Shown here: one piece after another, positions 1 to 5,349 of the stretch | Position numbering within the stretch: position 1 is the stretch's first letter | How the letters are laid out: each line of letters opens with the position of its first letter | From: Actinomycetes bacterium | GTDB lineage: Bacteria > Actinomycetota > Actinomycetes > Propionibacteriales > Propionibacteriaceae | Direction: 5' to 3' | Assembly: GCA_023442485.1 (NCBI GenBank) | Contig: JAEZZG010000036.1 | Location: 1-7,938, forward strand | DNA: 7,938 bases | The notes under the pieces: model-generated | Databases searched by the model: none | Told to the model about the DNA's origin: nothing | The model's input: the letters and a program-made list of their open reading frames with translations, nothing else | Made by a program: the position numbers and the translations under genes

Positions 1-138
1 ACCGCGAGGAACTCACCGCTCCCCCACCCCGCCCCGACCCCTCACCTGGCCCCACCCACTAGGGCTTATTGGGGGTTTGGCCCCTCACCGGCGATTGATA
101 CCGCCGATCAGGACGAAACCGGGCACACTAGTCACTAA
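1..138 (+). CDS. Possible 3' end of an upstream gene, Pro-rich tail (partial)
   Basis: Frame 1 is open from the window edge to a TAA at 136-138. It reads as a proline-rich stretch followed by a short acidic tail (IDTADQDETGH is part of it). If real, the gene ends 20 nt before the next start, which fits an operon. A competing reading in frame 3 ends at a TAG at 60-62 (tail ELTAPPPRPDPSPGPTH) and has good GC at third codon positions; frame 2 is also open, to 140-142. I cannot decide between them with so little sequence. Because the next gene is a MurJ-associated pseudokinase, the natural candidate upstream is the lipid II flippase murJ, whose homologues often end in a cytoplasmic tail. That is inference from neighbourhood only. 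Confidence 0.3.
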   Translation, partial: TARNSPLPHPAPTPHLAPPTRAYWGFGPSPAIDTADQDETGHTSH

Positions 139-145
139 CTAGTAC

Positions 146-151
146 AGGAGG
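146..151 (+). promoter_or_regulatory. Ribosome binding site AGGAGG that decides the pseudokinase start
   Basis: A perfect AGGAGG lies 7 nt before the GTG at 159, an ideal distance. The in-frame TTG at 153 would leave only 1 nt, so the longer version of the protein is unlikely. Just upstream, ACTAGT occurs twice (127-132 and 138-143), forming a short dyad around a 5-nt centre. Confidence 0.75.
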
Positions 152-158
152 TTTGATC

Positions 159-2015
159 GTGATCGACCCGGATGATCTCGACCCCGCTTTCAAACCGTCC
201 CGCGACGGCCACGACGGCGTCGAGCACCCGATTGAGAACGACATTGACCATCCCGCGAATCTCGACGGCGATCCCTCCACCCTCGACGCGGCCATGATCG
301 CGCACATGTCATCCTCGCCCAGTGAAAAGCTCGGTATCGGATTCCTCGTTGCGGATAGGTTCCGTCTTGAAGAAAGACTCTCGCGCCGAGGCACGGCGCT
401 GACCTGGAGGGCCACCGATCTGGTGCTTTCGCGTCCGGTCCTCGTCCACATCTTGCCGAGCGACGACCCGCACACCAAGTTGGTGCTGCACGAAGCCACC
501 CGATCGGCGATCGCCACCGACTTTCGGTTCTTGCGCGTCCTCGACATCTTGGACGTGCCCCACACCCAATGCTCATTCGTCGTTGCCGAGTTCACCCCAG
601 GATGCACCCTCGGCGATCTACTCCAACAAAAGGCCCTCTCCGGCATCGAGACTGCCTGGTTGATCAAGGAGATCAGCGAGGCGATGGGGGCCATGCACAG
701 CCAAGGGATCTTCCACCTGAGTCTCTCCCCTGATTCGGTGGTCGTGACGACCTCGGGAGCCGTCAAAATCGTCGGCCTCTTGATCGATGCCGCCCTGGCC
801 GGCATCGACACCGCCATGATTAGCTGGGACCAGCAGCAGCGCATCGATATGAGGCTGATAGGCAAACTGATGTACGCCTCAATGGTGGATCAGTGGCCCG
901 CCGAGCCGAGTTTCACCAAACCGCAGCAGTGGGGGATGCCGGTTGCCCCGCGCACCGGCACCGGCTGGGTCAGTCCACGCGAGATCAAGCCGGGGGTCTC
1001 CCCGATCCTCAACCAGATCTGCTCTCAACTCCTCGGTGCTGCCACGTCCGCCGACGACTTCCCGATCGAAACCTGCGCTGAACTCACCCAGGTTCTATCG
1101 CGGGTCTTAGGGACGGTCGACGGCACCGCCGATCTGGAGCGGCGGGTCATGGAGGTCAGCGCCCACCCCGTCCCCGGACGTAACCTTCAAATCTCATTCG
1201 GAGATGCACAGAGATCTGACTCCCCACATCCTGTCCCGTCGCCATCAATCACTGCCAGCCTCGACGTCTCCCCTAGCCAGCCACACATCGTCGAGACGCC
1301 ATCTCCGGCGGCCACTGACCAGGCAGGTGAGATGGGCGACTTTTCAGACGACGCAGACCGGGCTCGCTCCGCCATCACCCACCGCTTCCGTCATGTTCCG
1401 CGCTACCGTCCCTCGAAGAATCGACGATGGTTCTGGATGCTCATCTTGACGGCCTTGCTCTGCATCGGCCTGGCCTTCGGTATCGGCACATACCGCAACC
1501 ATCGTCTCGGCCTCGACGACAACGATGAACCGGTTTACTTGCCGATCTCGGCTGCCTACAGCTTCGACCCGGAAGCTGATGGAGGCAACGGCGAAGAAAA
1601 CGACAATCTGATCCCGTTGGCCTACGATGACGACCAATCCACCGGCTGGTTAACCTTGGTCTATCTCAACTACGCCAACTTCGGGAAGTTGAAACCGGGG
1701 GTGGGCTACATCGTCGACCTCGGCAAGAAGACTCAGGTGACGGCGGTCCATCTCCTGCTCGCGGCTGCCAATCCCAGCAAGGTTGGGCTCTACATTCCGC
1801 TGACGGATTATTCGGATTCGGATATGCCACCTCGGGACGGGATTAGCCAATGGCAAGAAATCTTGCCTCCGGCCTCGGTCGGGCCTCAGTCGGTGGTGCT
1901 GGCTCCGGCTCAACCCACGACGACCCGCTACCTGATGGTGTACTTCACCGAACTCCCCCAGGTTGACAAGGGACGCTACCAAGGCGGCATCCGCGACATC
2001 AAGATTCAGCGCTAG
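159..2015 (+). CDS. Membrane-anchored pseudokinase with outer discoidin-like domain (MurJ-associated type)
   Basis: This 618-aa protein starts at GTG 159, chosen for its Shine-Dalgarno spacing. An acidic N-terminus (1-55) precedes a protein-kinase-like domain at about 62-290. The catalytic features are lost: the glycine loop is degenerate (RRGTALTW), the VAIK lysine is His97 (VLVHIL), HRD reads HLS (186-188) and the DFG region reads IVGLL. A Pro/Ser-rich linker (about 335-410) and a basic stretch (RYRPSKNRR) lead to one transmembrane helix at about 424-444. The outer domain (about 460-618) resembles F5/8-type galactose-binding folds (DDDQSTGW, GVGYIVDLG, RYLMVYFTEL). In Mycobacterium tuberculosis the same parts form the C-terminus of MurJ/MviN (Rv3910), where the phosphorylated pseudokinase recruits FhaA. 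A role here as a scaffold regulating peptidoglycan precursor export is inferred. The kinase and membrane calls are firm; the partner is not visible. Confidence 0.85.
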   Translation: MIDPDDLDPAFKPSRDGHDGVEHPIENDIDHPANLDGDPSTLDAAMIAHMSSSPSEKLGIGFLVADRFRLEERLSRRGTALTWRATDLVLSRPVLVHILPSDDPHTKLVLHEATRSAIATDFRFLRVLDILDVPHTQCSFVVAEFTPGCTLGDLLQQKALSGIETAWLIKEISEAMGAMHSQGIFHLSLSPDSVVVTTSGAVKIVGLLIDAALAGIDTAMISWDQQQRIDMRLIGKLMYASMVDQWPAEPSFTKPQQWGMPVAPRTGTGWVSPREIKPGVSPILNQICSQLLGAATSADDFPIETCAELTQVLSRVLGTVDGTADLERRVMEVSAHPVPGRNLQISFGDAQRSDSPHPVPSPSITASLDVSPSQPHIVETPSPAATDQAGEMGDFSDDADRARSAITHRFRHVPRYRPSKNRRWFWMLILTALLCIGLAFGIGTYRNHRLGLDDNDEPVYLPISAAYSFDPEADGGNGEENDNLIPLAYDDDQSTGWLTLVYLNYANFGKLKPGVGYIVDLGKKTQVTAVHLLLAAANPSKVGLYIPLTDYSDSDMPPRDGISQWQEILPPASVGPQSVVLAPAQPTTTRYLMVYFTELPQVDKGRYQGGIRDIKIQR

Positions 2016-2042
2016 ACCTGGTGGGCTTCGACCGGCAATAAC

Positions 2043-2083
2043 AAGGGCGGGAACCTAGACCTAGAATCTAGGCTCCCGCCCTT
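2043..2083. terminator. Strong stem-loop, probably a bidirectional terminator between converging genes
   Basis: The arms AAGGGCGGGAACCTAGA (2043-2059) and TCTAGGCTCCCGCCCTT (2067-2083) pair over 17 positions with one A/C mismatch, around a 7-nt loop. The stem begins 27 nt after the pseudokinase stop, and the glpK stop lies 120 nt further on. AA/TT at the ends of the arms gives a short run on each strand, but there is no long U-tract. It may act in both directions. Confidence 0.8.
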
Positions 2084-2148
2084 AGAGTTAGGGGAGGCCC
2101 GAGGATGGTTCACCTCTGGGCGGCTCTCCTGCCTGCTGGCCTAGGCAT

Positions 2149-2164
2149 CGGACGTTTCCGTCCG
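2149..2164 (-). terminator. Short GNRA-capped hairpin downstream of glpK
   Basis: On the glpK strand the sequence reads CGGACG GAAA CGTCCG: a perfect 6-bp stem closed by a GAAA tetraloop, starting 38 nt after the glpK stop. No U-tract follows. It could stabilise the glpK 3' end or act as a weak terminator in front of the stronger stem at 2043-2083. Confidence 0.4.
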
Positions 2165-2202
2165 TAATACCTTCGATCAGCTAGGCGGCACTCTCGCCAG
2201 GA

Positions 2203-3726
2203 TTACTCGCGAACGTCGTCGTCGACCCAATCGAGAGTCTTGGAGACGGCCTTCTTCCAGTTGCGGTAGAGGCGATCCATTTCTTCCTTGTCACCCTGTG
2301 GCTTCCAGCGCTTGTCTTCTGCCCAGTTCTCGATGACGTCCTTCTCGCCTTCCCAGTAGCCAACAGCAATACCGGCGGCGTAAGCAGCACCCAAAGCGGT
2401 GGTCTCAGCCACGACCGGACGGATAACCTCAGTGCCGAGGATATTAGCCTGGAACTGCATCAAGGTCTCGTTGGCAGTCATGCCGCCGTCAACCTTGAGT
2501 TCCTTGAGTTCAGCGCCGGAATCGGCAGCCATGGCCTCGACCACGTCGCGGGTCTGGTAGGCGGTGGCTTCGAGGACTGCACGGGCGATGTGGCCACGGT
2601 TGACGTAACGGGTCAGGCCGACCAGGGCGCCACGAGCGTCGGAACGCCAGTACGGAGCGAACAGACCAGAGAAAGCCGGGACGATGTAGGCGCCGCCGTT
2701 GTCTTCGACGGAATTCGCCAAGGCTTCGATCTCAGGTGCGGACTCGAACATCTTCAAGTTGTCGCGCAGCCACTGAACCAGGGAACCGGTAACTGCGATC
2801 GAGCCTTCGAGTGCGTAGACCGGATCCTGGTCGCCGACCTTGTAGCACACGGTGGTAATCAGGCCGTTCTTCGACGGGACGGGCTCCTTGCCGGTGTTCA
2901 TCAACATGAAGCAGCCGGTGCCGTAGGTGTTCTTGGTCATGCCGACCTCGAAGCAAGCCTGGCCGAAGGTAGCTGCCTGCTGGTCACCCAAGTCACCTGC
3001 GATCGGGGTGTCGATCAGGAGGCCATTCTTGCGTCCGTAGCCGTAGACCTCGGACGAAGACTTGATCTCGGGCAGCATGGAGCGCGGAATACCGAAGATT
3101 TCGAGCTGGCCGTCGTCCCATTCGAGGGTCTTGATGTTCATCAACATGGTGCGGGAGGCGTTGGTTGCGTCAGTGACGTGAACACCACCCTCGGGGCCAC
3201 CGGTCAGGTTCCAGATAACCCAGGTGTCCATGTTGCCGAAGAGGAGATCGCCGGCTTCTGCGCGCTCGCGAGCACCCTCGACGTTGTTGAGAATCCACTC
3301 GATCTTGGTGGCAGACGGGTAAACCGAGATCGGCAGACCGGTGAGTTCGCGGAAGCGATCCTGGCCGCCTTCAGCCATCAGCTCGTCGCAACGACGGGTT
3401 GCGCGGGTGTCCTGCCAGACGATGGCGTTGTAGACGGGCTCGCCGGTGTTCTTGTCCCACACGACGGTGGTTTCGCGCTGGTTGGTGATGCCGACAGCAG
3501 CGATCTGGTGACGGTTGATCTGAGCCTTTGACAGTGCCTGTCCGACGACCTCACGGACGGAGTCCCAGACCTCGATCGGGTTGTGCTCTACCCAACCTGC
3601 GCGAGGGAAAATCTGCTCGTGCTCTTGCTGTCCAACGGAGACGATGCGTCCGCTGTGATCGAAGATGATCGCGCGAGAGGAGGTGGTGCCCTGGTCGATT
3701 GCGAGTACGTACTTCTGCTCTGACAT
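2203..3726 (-). CDS. glpK: Glycerol kinase
   Basis: GlpK phosphorylates glycerol with ATP to sn-glycerol 3-phosphate in the cytoplasm, the first step of glycerol use. The 507-aa product (ATG at 3726, RBS GAAGGA 10 nt upstream) has the usual family length. The phosphate loop DQGTTSSR is at 11-18. FGGY signature 1 (YPSATKIEWILNN) is at 136-148 and signature 2 spans 366-386. Expected glycerol ligands are present: Arg84-Glu85, Trp104, Tyr136 and Asp248-Gln249. The segment that in Firmicutes GlpK carries the HPr-phosphorylated histidine (YHFYG region) reads EVYGYGRKNG here and has no His, so PTS activation of that kind is unlikely. An in-frame extension up to 3867 is open but lacks family similarity. 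The gene stands alone, divergent from a SorC-type regulator, which is its likely controller. No glpF or glpD is seen nearby. Confidence 0.97.
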   Translation of the reverse strand: MSEQKYVLAIDQGTTSSRAIIFDHSGRIVSVGQQEHEQIFPRAGWVEHNPIEVWDSVREVVGQALSKAQINRHQIAAVGITNQRETTVVWDKNTGEPVYNAIVWQDTRATRRCDELMAEGGQDRFRELTGLPISVYPSATKIEWILNNVEGARERAEAGDLLFGNMDTWVIWNLTGGPEGGVHVTDATNASRTMLMNIKTLEWDDGQLEIFGIPRSMLPEIKSSSEVYGYGRKNGLLIDTPIAGDLGDQQAATFGQACFEVGMTKNTYGTGCFMLMNTGKEPVPSKNGLITTVCYKVGDQDPVYALEGSIAVTGSLVQWLRDNLKMFESAPEIEALANSVEDNGGAYIVPAFSGLFAPYWRSDARGALVGLTRYVNRGHIARAVLEATAYQTRDVVEAMAADSGAELKELKVDGGMTANETLMQFQANILGTEVIRPVVAETTALGAAYAAGIAVGYWEGEKDVIENWAEDKRWKPQGDKEEMDRLYRNWKKAVSKTLDWVDDDVRE

Positions 3727-3736
3727 TTTGTTTGAA

Positions 3737-3742
3737 TCCTTC
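3737..3742 (-). promoter_or_regulatory. glpK ribosome binding site GAAGGA
   Basis: On the minus strand GAAGGA lies 10 nt before the ATG at 3726. It supports the 507-aa start over the open in-frame extension. Its first base is also the last base of a perfect palindrome (3742-3753). Confidence 0.6.
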
Positions 3743-3850
3743 ACAACGTTGTGGCGGGCTTGCGCCCATGGATTGTTGGGGCTTGGTAGCCCTTGGTTGT
3801 GGTTGGTTGCTCGTCCGGCAGTGGCCGAGCTCCCGAGGGGTTTGCACCCC
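3742..3850 (-). promoter_or_regulatory. Structured 5' leader of glpK with a palindrome and four hairpins
   Basis: Read on the glpK strand from upstream to downstream: GGGG-TGCAAA-CCCC (3850-3837), GCTCG..CGAGC with inner CC/GG pairs (3830-3809), GGGCT-ACCA-AGCCC (3792-3779), GGGC-GCAA-GCCC with a GNRA loop (3767-3756), and the perfect 12-nt palindrome CACAACGTTGTG (3753-3742) touching the Shine-Dalgarno sequence. The stems are short, and the GC-rich sequence makes some pairing likely by chance, but their close spacing just before the RBS suggests translation control or an operator. I recognise no known riboswitch class. Confidence 0.4.
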
Positions 3851-3905
3851 CGCAACGATTCCCCCACTAGGGCTAATCGATTGCAGACCAGTCTATTCTG
3901 AAACT

Positions 3906-3945
3906 GCGAGGTGGGGTGATTAAAACCCCTTTATTTACCTCTCGC
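3906..3945. promoter_or_regulatory. Nested inverted repeat upstream of glpK
   Basis: Outer arms GCGAG (3906-3910) and CTCGC (3941-3945) enclose inner arms GGGGT (3913-3917) and ACCCC (3925-3929) around an AT-rich 7-nt loop. On the + strand the inner hairpin is followed by TTTATTT, like a small terminator, but no + strand gene precedes it. It lies about 180-220 nt upstream of the glpK start and is more plausibly an operator or leader structure. Confidence 0.35.
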
Positions 3946-3954
3946 CCACCGAAA

Positions 3955-3985
3955 TTTTCCTGAATTCCTCTTCTGACCAGGAAAA
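3955..3985. promoter_or_regulatory. Perfect 8-bp inverted repeat TTTTCCTG-15-CAGGAAAA
   Basis: TTTTCCTG (3955-3962) and CAGGAAAA (3978-3985) are exact reverse complements separated by 15 nt. The site is in the AT-rich part of the spacer, 229-259 nt upstream of the glpK ATG. It could be a regulator site with widely spaced half-sites or a leader hairpin. The binding protein is unknown. Confidence 0.35.
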
Positions 3986-4093
3986 GTTCATAGAGCTCAG
4001 GATCGACGCGTCTTGGAGATAGCCTGACACATCTTGGTCATGGGGGCCTCTAGGTATAGCGAGATTCATAGTTAATCACTAACAATATGACAC

Positions 4094-4111
4094 AATGCAC
4101 ATTTGTGCATT
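4094..4111. promoter_or_regulatory. Perfect 18-nt palindrome, candidate SorC operator
   Basis: AATGCACA (4094-4101), TT, TGTGCATT (4104-4111) is a perfect dyad with a 2-nt centre in the AT-rich middle of the divergent spacer. It is 213 nt from the regulator ATG and 367 nt from the glpK ATG. SorC/DeoR-type regulators such as B. subtilis DeoR and CggR bind palindromic or repeated operators near the genes they control, often including their own. Assignment to the neighbouring regulator is inferred from position and symmetry. Confidence 0.5.
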
Positions 4112-4116
4112 AGACT

Positions 4117-4270
4117 CCCTCAATACGGTGACGTTCAGTTTCTGGGGTAATGCTGCCAAGTCGACCAAACTGAGGGCTACTAGGGCAAGGACCGGGAAGC
4201 TGCACAACAAGATATGTGTCTTGTCTAAGCATCGGTGCCACCTGCTTCGGAGCCACGGTATTCGCTCCGA
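4117..4270 (+). promoter_or_regulatory. Dyads in the leader of the SorC regulator
   Basis: Three structures follow the palindrome. First, CAGTTT(CT)GG (4136-4145) pairs with CCAAACTG (4165-4172), and CCCTCA (4117-4122) can instead pair with TGAGGG (4171-4176); the two pairings share bases and exclude each other in part. Second, ACAAGA (4207-4212) and TCTTGT (4219-4224) form a 6-nt-spaced dyad. Third, TCGGAGC (4247-4253) and GCTCCGA (4264-4270) form a 7-bp stem with a 10-nt loop, then TTTCGATT. They may be operators or an mRNA leader structure. Confidence 0.3.
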
Positions 4271-4312
4271 TTTCGATTAGCGTCGGCATCACACTCAGCC
4301 AAGATCTCTACT

Positions 4313-4318
4313 AGGAAG
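4313..4318 (+). promoter_or_regulatory. Ribosome binding site of the SorC regulator
   Basis: AGGAAG, within AGGAAGGG, lies 6 nt before the ATG at 4325. This fixes the 322-aa start rather than the open in-frame extension that begins at 4235. Confidence 0.7.
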
Positions 4319-4324
4319 GGCGCT

Positions 4325-5293
4325 ATGAGGTCTGAACGCAAGTCTGTCCATAACGACTCTTACCAAGCTGCGTCCATGTATTACGTCCAGGGCGAGACGA
4401 TGGACACCATCGCCCGTCAGCTCGGAACCTCGCGCTCCACTGTCTCTCGCCTTCTCAAACAGGCTCGCGAGTCTGGAATCGTCCAGATCAGCGTGAGTAA
4501 CCCGACCAGCCCCCACTCCAACGTTGCCCGAATCCTGGAAAAGAAGTTCAAGATCCGCACCACCATCGTCACGGTGAAATCCGGCACCTCCGACCAGTAT
4601 CGCCTCGCCCAGGTCGCCCGCATCGCCGGCCAACTCGTCTCTCAGATGGTTCAAGACAGCATGGTGATCGGTATCGCCTGGGGGACGACACTCGACACCG
4701 TGGTGCAATATCTGATCCCACGGGAGGTTTTCGGCACCATCGTGGTGCAGATGAATGGGGCGGCTAACCAGCAAACCACCGGCATCCCCTATGTTGGTTC
4801 GATCATCACCCGGGTCGCTGAAGCCTTCGGGTCGCAGATCGTGCACTTCCCCGTCCCGGCCTTCTTCGACTACAACGCTAACCGCGACTCCATGTTCAAG
4901 GAGCGCTCCGTCCGTGCCGTCCGCGATCTGCAACAGCGCGTGGACCTGGCGATCTTCGGGGTGGGATCTCCCGTCGGGACCATGCCCTCCCACGTCTACC
5001 GAGCCGGTTACCTCGATGAGTCGGACGTCTTGCAACTGCGCAAGGATCGGGTCGTCGGCGACGTCAACACTGTGTTCTTGCGCGAGGACGGGTCATGGGC
5101 CGATATCGCACTGAACTCTCGCGCTTCCGGCCTCAACCCGAACGAGCTTCGCCAAATCCCGCGCAGGCTGTGTGTTGTTGCGGGGTCGTCCAAGGCCCAC
5201 GCCTTGCTGGGAGCCTTGCGCGCAGGCGTCGTCACCGATCTGGTCATTGACGAAATGGCAGCCCGCTCCGTCGTCGAACTGCTGTCGAACTAG
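4325..5293 (+). CDS. SorC/DeoR-type sugar-binding transcriptional regulator
   Basis: This 322-aa protein has a helix-turn-helix at about 23-47 (GETMDTIARQLGTSRSTVSR). It is followed by the SorC effector domain (about 60-320) that binds phosphorylated sugars or related ligands. Typical family marks are GIAWGTTL (116-123), VQMNGA (141-146), IFGVGSP (210-216), GDVNTVFL (245-252), AGSSKA (286-291) and the C-terminal TDLVIDEMAA. Length and domain order match the family. Known members include CggR, B. subtilis DeoR, SorC and LsrR; they act as tetramers or dimers on operators that respond to a sugar phosphate. It is divergent from glpK, so control of glycerol uptake or phosphorylation with a ligand such as glycerol 3-phosphate is plausible. 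Neither target nor ligand can be read from the sequence. The downstream phosphatase starts 56 nt later. Confidence 0.93.
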   Translation: MRSERKSVHNDSYQAASMYYVQGETMDTIARQLGTSRSTVSRLLKQARESGIVQISVSNPTSPHSNVARILEKKFKIRTTIVTVKSGTSDQYRLAQVARIAGQLVSQMVQDSMVIGIAWGTTLDTVVQYLIPREVFGTIVVQMNGAANQQTTGIPYVGSIITRVAEAFGSQIVHFPVPAFFDYNANRDSMFKERSVRAVRDLQQRVDLAIFGVGSPVGTMPSHVYRAGYLDESDVLQLRKDRVVGDVNTVFLREDGSWADIALNSRASGLNPNELRQIPRRLCVVAGSSKAHALLGALRAGVVTDLVIDEMAARSVVELLSN

Positions 5294-5306
5294 CCGACTG
5301 CGTTCC

Positions 5307-5335
5307 TTGACGAGGTGAAATACCGGCAGTTTCCT
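5307..5335 (+). promoter_or_regulatory. Weak candidate promoter for the histidine phosphatase gene
   Basis: TTGACG (5307-5312) is a good -35 box. The hexamer at 17-nt spacing, TTTCCT (5330-5335), is a poor -10. If used, transcription would begin a few bases before the GTG at 5350 and give a nearly leaderless mRNA, which would explain the missing Shine-Dalgarno sequence. Confidence 0.22.
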
Positions 5336-5349
5336 GACAGACTAGCCGG

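Larger units (their letters stand above)
3727..4324. promoter_or_regulatory. Divergent glpK / sorC regulatory spacer (598 nt)
   Basis: No convincing gene lies here. The glpK side (3727-3870) is GC-rich and full of short hairpins; the centre (about 3900-4115) is AT-rich and should hold the promoters of both genes. A weak glpK-side pair on the minus strand is TTGTGT (4090-4095) with TATGAA (4065-4070), but its 19-nt spacing is long, and I see no consensus -35/-10 pair on either strand. The spacer contains one perfect palindrome and several dyads, listed separately. Both transcripts would have long 5' leaders if transcription starts in the AT-rich centre. Confidence 0.6.

Noticed and set aside
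153..158. TTG at 153 as the start of the pseudokinase
   Set aside because: It leaves only 1 nt after AGGAGG, whereas the GTG at 159 is 7 nt away.
128..865. Open frame of 245 aa on the - strand opposite the pseudokinase
   Set aside because: Ser/Arg-rich shadow translation with no recognisable domain, antisense to a gene with good RBS and domains.
2590..3531. Open frame of 313 aa on the + strand opposite glpK
   Set aside because: It is antisense to a clear glycerol kinase with all signature motifs; its translation shows no domain and mirrors glpK codon bias.
3727..3867. In-frame N-terminal extension of GlpK (47 codons)
   Set aside because: GlpK proteins begin just before the DQGTT loop; the ATG at 3726 has an RBS, and the extension consists of hairpin-rich leader.
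55..3874. 12-nt exact repeat CCCACTAGGGCT at 55-66 and 3863-3874
   Set aside because: A few 12-nt repeats are expected by chance in about 8 kb; flanks differ and no third copy was seen.
3913..3936. Terminator-like GGGGT/ACCCC hairpin plus TTTATTT on the + strand
   Set aside because: No + strand gene lies upstream for it to terminate; treated as part of the regulatory dyad at 3906-3945.
4095..4280. Small + strand open frame (61 aa) in the glpK/sorC spacer
   Set aside because: Its ATG lies inside the 4094-4111 palindrome, no Shine-Dalgarno precedes it, and the composition is unlike neighbouring proteins.
4110..4292. Small - strand open frame (60 aa) in the same spacer
   Set aside because: No RBS, no motif, and it overlaps dyads better explained as regulatory DNA.
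4235..4324. In-frame N-terminal extension of the SorC regulator (30 codons)
   Set aside because: The ATG at 4325 has a strong RBS and gives the usual family length; the extension overlaps a stem-loop.
4295..5035. Open frame of 246 aa on the - strand opposite the SorC gene
   Set aside because: Shadow of a well-supported regulator gene; rich in Asp, Gly and His as expected from reverse reading of high-GC codons, and without motifs.
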